A stretch of DNA of 64,000 nucleotides from positions 55,668,244 through 55,732,243 of the forward strand of contig OY754327.1 in assembly GCA_963573305.1 (NCBI GenBank). The letters are read 5' to 3'. Of this stretch, positions 56,820 through 64,000 are shown piece after piece. Origin of the DNA: Pyrrhosoma nymphula. Lineage: Eukaryota; Arthropoda; Insecta; Odonata; Coenagrionidae. Under the pieces are notes generated by a model, which saw only the letters and a program-made list of their open reading frames with translations, had not been told where the DNA came from and did no database searches. The position numbers and the translations under genes are program-made. Each line of letters opens with the position of its first letter. The first letter of the stretch is position 1.

Positions 56820-57232
56820 TGTGCGCCGGTTCACCATCCTTTCCATTATTTTGCACAGGCAGCTGGTTAGAGAAATGGGTCTATAACTGTTCGGGTCACC
56901 ACGATCTTTGCCCTGCTTTAGGATGGGGATTACTGCTGACTCCCGCCATGTCGATGGAAAAGCACCTTCAATCTAGAGCTGGTTGAAGGTGTGGAGGACC
57001 TCCAACAATGCCTTCTCCGGAATATTACGGAGAAAGGCATTGTGGACCTCGTCAAGACCCGGAGATGTGTTGCCTGAGTCGGCAATGGCAGACTTTAATT
57101 CCCACAGGGAGAAGGGAAGATTATAGTCGGCTACACGTCGCGTCTCGTTGTAATTGATCGGAATCAATGCGCAGCGCTCTTTTATGTGTAAAAAATTCTT
57201 GTCGAATGCGTCGTCGCTGCTAGTTCTGGAAA
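56820..57232 (-). mobile_element. Internal ~410-bp I-group fragment NLR-9
   Basis: Almost identical to 62206-62610 of NLR-11 (endonuclease-RT linker to RT start: NYNETRRVADYNLPFSLWELKSAI, SPGLDEVHNAFLRNIPEK). Both ends stop abruptly inside coding sequence and there is no 3' tail. Confidence 0.87.
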
Positions 57233-58039
57233 TAAAAAGAAATATTTATCATATAAAGTGGGCAAGGTTTTGTCCTGTTTGATAGCTTTACTGGCTATAA
57301 GCCTCTAGCAAGTTAACCCTTTGATATATTTTTTGGGGAGAAAATGTGACTTATCTTAACATATTTTTATTATTTAATAATGTCCACTTAGGTTTTGCCT
57401 TTTCTCTCCTACGAAAAACCATGTCTTTAATACGGAATCAAGGAAATCCAAATAATTATTTGGTGGGCAAACTAATGATCTCCGATGGGAACAGTTCACT
57501 GCTCTTGGAAGTTTGACTCTCTAGTCTGATGTTGCAACCATGCCTAAGCTGTGACAATTTTGTGGCATATTTATGCTATTGTTGGTTGGTTGGCTAAATG
57601 ACGGTTCTAAACTATTGCTCAAGTTCAAATGTGCTAACTCTACATACCGTGGTGAAATATTTTGCCAGTTTCATCAGGGTTTAAAAAAACCTGTCTTAAA
57701 CTACTGACTATAAGCCAAGCCTACTCAAATCAATTGCATTTGCAGATTGAGTGTCAGATACCAAAGCACGTGACATTATGAGCTCTTAGGTAGGGACTAC
57801 TGAATACCATTTATTATATTTGCTAGGATAAACAGGAGAAAAGACTTGAAATAACTGCATTTCTCATAAATGTAGTTTCATAAACTTTTCCAACATTAAT
57901 GGTCTGAAATCTGCTCATAGTTCTCTATCAATAACTGCTATGAAGCAGGTAATACCAACATTTAATATTTATTCCCAACAATAACTTGTTTTAGTTTGGG
58001 AGGTGCGAAACTTAGCCTGACGTTCCTTTTTGTCTTCAG
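57233..58039. other. Non-coding, probable upstream/intron sequence of the next gene
   Basis: No element or protein resemblance. A polypyrimidine stretch and CAG at 58025-58039 form a good splice acceptor for the first visible exon of the following gene, so part of this stretch may be intron. Confidence 0.35.
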
Positions 58040-58879
58040 GTATGGCACCTCCCTCCAAAGTACCATCATTTAGTATGGTCAGCTCCTCTTCGGGCAGAGT
58101 TAAGTACATTCATTTTAAGGATGCACAAAGGCATAATATTTGAAACCCCTTAAAGGTTACAGTTCACACCTTTTTATTTCCCTCAGGACATCGGGTTTGG
58201 ATATAGTATTACTGTCCATGCTAAGTCATCGTTGGACACTACACAAGACCGGGCGAAGTGGCTTCGCACTTTGCTCTTTGCGGTGTTAAAGGAAGATGTT
58301 CGCTGCTATAGGTTTTACAAACCCCGCACGGAGCAAAGTAGACTGAAGAAGTTCCCAGCAAGCTTCATGTCGCTGGCTGAAAGTAAGAGAGTGCAGATTT
58401 TTCTTTCATCCTCTAAATAAGGAAACGTCTTACATAATAAAATGTTTTCTTTTATCTTTCTCCAGGCATGTACCCCGCTTTCTTGGAAAGATAGGGGTAC
58501 AACGCTGCAGCTAAAGTGCATGAGATGAAGCGGCTGGGAGCTGAGCTGGCAGACAGGGCGAAAGCCATCGACCGTACCAGCTCCACTTCGCCGACTCCAA
58601 ACCCGAGGAGGAGGAGAGCGACAGATGAGGATGTGGCTGCAGATGAGCAAGAGTAAGTTTGACTTCTTCAGATCTAAGAAAAGATTCAATTACTTTACAT
58701 CCACCTGCATTGATTTTTTAAAATTTTAACTGGAGTATTAATTTATGTCATTCCTTTCTTTTGTCGTCAGCGTTATCCTGGATGAATCAACAGGGCAATT
58801 TCGCAGGGTAACGGAGTATATCCTCAATCCTGTCTCAGGAGAATTGGAAGAACAGGAGGTGAAAATATTTATAAGATAA
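58040..58879 (+). CDS. Unrecognised four-exon gene with one in-frame TAG
   Basis: Exons 58040-58098, 58187-58382, 58466-58652 and 58771-58879 have AG/GT borders and short introns (88, 83, 118 bases); phases 0, 1 and 2 match exactly. The conceptual protein is about 180 residues: MAPPSKVPSFSM (Ser-rich start), RAKWLRTLLFAVLKEDVRCYRFYKP, SRLKKFPASFMSLAE, a helical KVHEMKRLGAELADRAK, a basic patch NPRRRRA, acidic EDVAADEQ, and VILDESTGQFRRVTEYILN, ending KIFIR. A TAG lies at about 58490 in exon 3, inside FLER*GYN. AATAAA motifs follow at about 58879 and 58934. I do not recognise the family. It could be a host gene, a fresh pseudogene or part of an unrecognised transposon. Confidence 0.55.
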
Positions 58880-59039
58880 TAAATGTAAATATTTTTAAAA
58901 TTATTGATGTTAATATTTGTAAAGTAATTGATGTAAATAAATTGAAAAGAATGCACACGCATGTATTGTTAATTTGGTTCTGCTATTTAAGTGGTAGTCA
59001 AGCCCTTTTTCCAACCCTCGCTGGTGCTTTGTACTGTGG

Positions 59040-59290
59040 AATGCAACACTTCATGAACGGTTTCCGGACACTTGGTCGTTGAATCAGGACATCTCGTCAA
59101 ATGTCGATCCTTCACCTCCACCCTATTCAGATGAATGAGAACACTTCGTCGACACTTCGAGTCGCCTATATCCCAACACTTCAGTGTTCCAAAAACACTC
59201 CCCTGACTCCTCGTCAACACTTCGTTGATCCTTCCAGAACACTTCGTGGCAATGCATTCCGGACACTTCGACGACACTTTATTTTTACCA
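59040..59290. repeat. Degenerate ACACTTCG repeat cluster
   Basis: The word ACACTTCG or a close variant recurs about nine times between 59044 and 59277 (for example 59048, 59130, 59151, 59178, 59217, 59239, 59263). Spacing is irregular, 12-40 bases. Directly upstream of NLR-10. Confidence 0.6.
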
Positions 59291-59292
59291 GG

Positions 59293-59925
59293 GTCGATGA
59301 GTGCTCTTCAGTCCATTTCTGGCTTTTCATCCGATCACTCCATTGCCCAGGGCATACACTCCAGCCTCCTCTGCCTTAATAGAATTGCTACAACGATCCT
59401 CTGGGTCCCTGGACATGTGGGAATTGCCGGGAATGAGAAGGCGGATGCAGCTGCAAAAAAAGCTCTTAATATTCCCGAGCCGACGACGACGCTGGTACCC
59501 TACCAGGACCTGCAAGCTACTTTACGTAAAGTAGTCCAAGAGCAGTGGAGTGAACTTTGGAGTGATGTCCCAAACAATAAGTTACGGTCAATTAAACCGG
59601 TAACGTCAGGGTGGCCCACTTCCATCAGGGGTAATCGGAGAGAGGAAGTCGTCATCACACGTTTAAGAATCGGGCATTGCGCCCTGACCAACCCGTTCCT
59701 CTTTACAGAAGGGAAAATTCCTCCTCGATGTGATGACTGTGACTGCCCTCTCAGTGTGCGACATATCCTGATGGAGTGTGACAAATATCGGGACACACGA
59801 AACAGGCTAGGCATCAGTGGTGACCTACAAGTTCTAAGCAACGATGTCGATCGCCTAAACCATGACACTACTTTTTTAAAGGAAAATAACTTAATAAGTA
59901 AAATCTAATGTATTTTTACATTTAT
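59293..59925 (+). mobile_element. I-group fragment NLR-10, plus strand
   Basis: 5'-truncated inside RNase H (SMSALQSISGFS, WVPGHVGIAGNEKADAAAK) and open through CDDCDCPLSVRHILMEC to the ORF2 end at 59908. Only a few dozen bases of 3' UTR remain before the tail of NLR-11, which points the other way (tail to tail). No stem-loop of its own. Confidence 0.85.
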
Positions 59926-59927
59926 AA

Positions 59928-62900
59928 TAGTAGTATTAGTTGTTTAGGATGCATCGACTGCATGATCATTTTGCACCTCAAACTGTCAATATTGTAGATA
60001 TACTTTTTATATCCGGAGAAGGCAGGTTGCATGGAAGTTAGATATTCTGCTTATCTATTATTATTCCGATGTTAAAAACATTGAAAATTGCTAAATTTTA
60101 CTTATAATTTATTAAAAAGCACCGTTTCCTTTAGAAATAAAATAACGCGGCCAATTGCATCGGGGTCGTCACCTAGAATGTACCCTATGTCGCCCCCAAT
60201 GCTCAGTCGGCTACGCACGTCTCGGTATCTGTCACACTCCGTCAGGATATGCCGAATTCCGAGAGAACAGTCACAGTCATCACACTGGGGTGGAATTTTC
60301 TCTTCAGTGAAGAGAAAGGAGTGGGTCAGAAGGCTGTGCCCTATCCTCATACGGGTGATGACGACTTCCTCTCGGCGGCTCCTCCTGACGGAAGTTGGCC
60401 ACGCTGACGTTACCGGTTTAACTGTGCGTAGTTTATTATTTGAGATAGTTCACGACTCCCTCCAATGCTGAAGAACTGCACTCTTTAGTGAAACTCGTAG
60501 GTCTTCACAAGGCACCAGTGTCGACTGAAGATCTTCAAGATTGAGAGCGTGTTTTGCGGCAGAGTCGGCTTTCTCATTTCCGGCAATTCCCGTGTGTCCA
60601 GGGACCCAAAGAAACCAGACGGTTCCCTTCTTGTGAAGGGAAAGCAAAGATGAGTGGATACCCTGGACGATAGGGTGCATAGGAGAGAAGCCAGAAATGT
60701 ATTTTAGGGCGCTCATGGAGTCTGAGCAAACCACGAAGGAGCCACCATCAACATCTATCCCATCAAGAGCCATTTTAATAGCAAACAGTTCCGCTGTGTA
60801 AATACTACACACCGGACAGAGTTTCACTTTCATGACTCCATGTGGGATGATACGACCGCACAGACTGTGTCTGACTTCGAACCGTCTGTAAACACGGGTA
60901 CGAATTCGGGATGGTGGCAAAGAAACATTAAGAATTGTTGCTGGTACTCTTCAGCAGTGGTAAAAGCCTTTTGTCGGTCGTGAAGGAACATTTTTATGTT
61001 GGGAGCGGGAGTTAACCATGGCGGGTGATTCGAATGCCGAATGGGGCAGAGTTCAGGTAATAACATACCTCGTTCACGAATAAAATTACGGAAACGTATA
61101 CTTACAGGCCGACTGGCTTTTGTCCTGCGATTAAAAAGTTCTAAAAAACGAGGCTTAAAAACAAGGTTAAAACACGGGTGCGTCCTCATCGTTAAAATTT
61201 TGGCAACATAGTTGCACATGAGCAGGATCCTTCGGTGGCACTATGGCGGCTCTCCTGCATCCACATGGATGCTGACAACAGGACTTGCCCGGAAAGCACC
61301 CTTGGGTGAGCCGGAGCCCTGCGTTGTGCACGCTGTTCAGGGGTCGTAGGTAAGACTCCCGAGTGGATGAGTAAATGAAGGATCCGTAGTCCAACTTTGA
61401 TCGCACCAATGCACGGTATAATAAAAGGTGTGTTGTCCGGTCTGCTCCCCACGATACGTGGCTTAAAAACTTTAAGGATCTAAAACAATTGTTTTTTAAA
61501 ACTTGCATGTGTTCCCGCCAAATGAGGCGGAAATCGAAGGTCATTCCCAAAAAACGGATCGACTGAGCGCAGTCCAGATCTCTGCCGCCTAAGCGCAGCG
61601 GAAATGGGATATGGACTCCCCTTAGGCGATGAAAGTGGACACACACAGTTTTCCCTGGAGAAAAAACAAAGCCGTTTCTTTGTGTCCACCGGTGTAGACT
61701 ATTTAGTGTCAGTTGGATCTGTCTGGAAGCAGTGAGAAGTTTGGATGATCGGCAAAAAATCGCCAAGTCATCGACAAATAATGATCCAATTAACGGGGTT
61801 TTTATGCAATCCGCAATATCGTTAATTGCGATGGTAAAAAGTGTTACGCTTAGCACAGATCCCTGATGTACGCCGTTATTTTGCCTATAAGGTCCAGTGA
61901 GGTGCTGTCCTATTTTAACCCTGAAAACTCGGTCGGATAAAAAATTCCTGATAAAAATTGGCAGACTGCCCCTGAAACCCCACTCATGCAGCGTGCTTAA
62001 AACCTTCCGCCACCAGACTCGATCGTATGCCTTCTCCAAATCGAAGAAGACCCCGATCACGTGCTGGCGGAGAAGAAAGGCTTCCTGGATGAAATTGTCG
62101 ATTCGAACTAGGTGGTCCATGGTGGAGCGGCCCCGACGAAATCCACACTGAATTCTGGAGAAAAGGTCTCGGCGCTCTAATCACCAAACGAGCCGCCACT
62201 TCACCATTCTTTCCATTATTTTGCACAGGCAGCTGGTTATAGAAATGGGTCTATAACTGTTCGGGTCACCACGATCTTTGCCCTGCTTTAGGATGGGGAT
62301 TACTGCTGACTCCCGTCATGTCGATGGAAAACCACCTTCAATCCAGAGCTGGTTGAAGGTGTGGAGGACCTCCAACAAATGCCTTCTCCGGAATATTACG
62401 GAGAAAGGCATTGTGGACCTCGTCAAGACCCGGAGATGTGTTGCCTGAGTCGGCAATGGCAGACTTTAATTCCCACAGGGAGAAAGGAAGGTTATAGTCG
62501 GCTACACGTCGCGTCTCGTTGTAATTGATCGGAATCAATGCGCAGCGCTCTTTTATGTGTAAAAAATTCTTGTCGAATGCGTCGTCGCTGCTAGTTCTGG
62601 AAATAAACTGGCCAATTGCCTTTCCGATGTCATGTGGTGATGTTAGAACTTCACCACTGACTTTAAGAAAAGAAACACCTAGCTGCTGCTGATTGCCCGA
62701 TAGACCCCTTACCTTGCGCCATACCTGTGCAATTGGTGTCCTGCAGTTGACATCGGAGACAAATGTTATCCAGGAAGCTCTTTTTGCATCCCTTACGACC
62801 TGTCGAGCTTTCGCTCTGTCGTCGGAAGGATGATAAATTTCTTTCGGTGGGGTATTTATTAAATATTCGCAACGCTTTTTTACTTTGGCGAATAGCTTTC

Positions 62901-63245
62901 GCGCAGTCATCATTCCACCACGGTACCGCAGGCCTAGTAATTATACGGCGAGACCGTGGAACGCTGCTGCCTGCAGCTTCGATGATAATTGCAGTCAAAT
63001 TATTAACATTTTCAACACTATCATTGGTTTGTCATATTTGAAATAAAAAGTCTCCTTAAAACGTCCCCAGTTCGCTTTCTGAACAATCCAGTGACCCGTC
63101 CGAATAAAATCTGGATTAAAATTTCGTTCCTTGGTAATAAAACTGGGATAGTGATCGCTCCCACACAAATCGTCATGTACAGACATATTTAGTTTTATAA
63201 CTAAAATGCTCGATACAATACATAAATCGATACTCGAAAATCGAT
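59928..63245 (-). mobile_element. I-group element NLR-11, 5'-truncated close relative of NLR-8
   Basis: 3' repeats and stem-loop (59947-59977), whole ORF2 except the first part of the endonuclease, then truncation near 63243. Side by side with NLR-8 it differs by scattered substitutions and small indels. It shares the TGA and the GVHQGS change. Confidence 0.92.
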
Positions 63246-63249
63246 ACAT
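60102..63249 (-). pseudogene. NLR-11 ORF2, multiple frameshifts
   Basis: Pieces: endonuclease SDHYPS region (63249-62995), linker (62998-62338), RT (62120-61167: FFDLEKAYDRVW, GVHQGSVLS, FVDDLAIF), connection (61219-60830), RNase H (60920-60450: CSDSMSA intact here, GNEKADSAAK), TGA at about 60450, then the C-terminal zinc part 60350-60102 (CDDCDCSLGIRHILTEC) in the same frame as the RNase H. Indels near 61280, 60840, 62150, 62375 and 62820. Confidence 0.9.
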
Positions 63250-63337
63250 TTATATTTTTATATATTTGGGCTTTTAATGCTACCTTTTGTCTAAATTTAT
63301 TTTCATCCATAATTATTGATATAAACTAGATTGTGCG

Positions 63338-63397
63338 TTGTACAAAATGACCATAGCTGTCGAGGCACCCTATAAATCTAAACCTACCTACCTACCG
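63338..63397 (+). mobile_element. Plus-strand I-group 3' tail with ACCT repeats
   Basis: The stem-loop seen in the minus-strand copies appears here in plus orientation (AAATGACCATAGCTGTCGAGGCACC). It is followed by CTATAAATCTAAA and (CCTA)n. Upstream sequence from 63250 may be its 3' UTR; no coding part remains. Confidence 0.65.
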
Positions 63398-63539
63398 GTG
63401 CTCCTAATCGCAGCTTCGATGGATCCCACAGAGGTAACGTTTTTAAAATTACGTATTCCTTTTAGTCAGGCGTTTTAGACGGCGTTTTGTTGAGTTTTTC
63501 AGTCATAACTCATGAATTTTTTTCAGAGTCCATTAGTAC

Positions 63540-64000
63540 TTGAGTCTGCTGCCCTGATGAAATTGAAGGATCAGAAGGGAATTATGTAAACAGTAGTAAT
63601 GGTGAATCTTGCACAAACAATGTTGAAGAAGGTAGTGGTCGTCCTCCAGTTTTCGAGACCATTATAGACGGTGATGACACATTTTTTATGGGAAATATCA
63701 CTCGGAGTGACATTATTTTCATGGTGTTGAATATATTTTTAAGGCATCAGCTCACCTTGAAATGTGTCATAGACACATTTAAGTCAATTGATGTTTTAGC
63801 TGGGAAAGAGGTGTTACGTTCACCTAAATATTTCCCGAAAAAGTTTTTTCAGTGGCTCAACCAGTGAACAAGCAGGCACTTTTACTGTCTTAATTACAGG
63901 ACTGTAATTATTCCACTGAGGGGCATAGGTTGTTCAAGACCAAAGTAAAATGCCCATCTTGTGGTGCGTTGGCCTCGGGGGATTCTTCCTTCGTAATATT
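63540..64000 (+). pseudogene. Transposase-like zinc-binding protein remnant
   Basis: Across shifted frames: DIIFMVLNIFLRHQLTLKCVIDTFKSIDVL, then HFYCLN and later KCPSCGALASGDSSF. This resembles the N-terminal part of large transposase-domain proteins found repeatedly in invertebrates, with a paired Cys motif (YCxxC, CPxCG). Stops near 63870 and 63935. It runs off the right edge, so the family is uncertain. Confidence 0.35.

Noticed and set aside
1..64000. CRISPR arrays, rRNA genes, bacterial operons
   Set aside because: No regular repeat-spacer pattern, no rRNA landmarks and no bacterial gene organisation were seen.

Overview
The window is eukaryotic, almost certainly arthropod and probably insect, from a large transposon-rich genome. 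The evidence is spliced genes with GT-AG introns, a CYP2-clan-like cytochrome P450, MADF-domain coding sequence, and a typical arthropod transposon set: I-group and Jockey/CR1/RTE non-LTR elements, Ty3 (mag-like) and Ty1 LTR elements, Penelope, piggyBac, hAT and pogo-like. I see no bacterial, viral, rRNA or CRISPR features.

Host genes are few. (1) Positions 375-4782 carry the last six exons of a P450 on the + strand, with matching phases and an open frame; the 5' exons lie off the left edge. (2) Positions 37389-42772 carry the first two exons of a MADF-domain (Adf-1-like) gene on +. A 5'-truncated non-LTR element splits exon 1, a hAT element sits in intron 1, and a Ty3 element follows exon 2. 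(3) Positions 58040-58879 hold a compact four-exon reading frame with perfect phase matching that I do not recognise, broken by one in-frame TAG.

Layout. 1-5.3 kb: P450. 5.4-7.2 kb: inverted and tandem repeats, Penelope-like ends and a tRNA-like SINE. 7.2-20.7 kb: a stack of minus-strand I-group elements, one full length (8279-14007) inside another with a 12-bp target-site duplication (TSD). 20.8-23.3 kb: pogo-like and Ty1/copia remnants. 23.3-34.4 kb: two more I-group elements, interrupted by a piggyBac (TTAA), an RTE-like fragment and a CR1-like element. 34.4-37.1 kb: Jockey gag split by a Penelope element. 37.1-42.8 kb: the disrupted MADF gene. 42.8-52.9 kb: a Ty3 element split by the best-preserved I-group element (45452-51162). 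52.9-57.2 kb: Jockey, hAT-like and Harbinger-like pieces. 58-64 kb: the unrecognised gene, a plus-strand RNase H fragment, a near-copy of the 45-51 kb element, and a transposase-like remnant.

The I-group elements share one plan, read on the minus strand: 5' end able to form a pseudoknot, GC-rich leader with a covarying hairpin, ORF1 (gag with CCHC knuckles), ORF2 (APE endonuclease, reverse transcriptase, RNase H, C-terminal zinc motif), and a 3' GGTGC...GCACC stem-loop followed by short repeats. TSDs that restore reading frames of the host sequence establish several nested insertions directly. The most unusual signals are the 18-19 bp perfect inverted duplications at two 5'-truncated ends, the covarying 5' hairpin, a TGA and an RT-motif change shared by two copies, and the three-layer disruption of the MADF gene.
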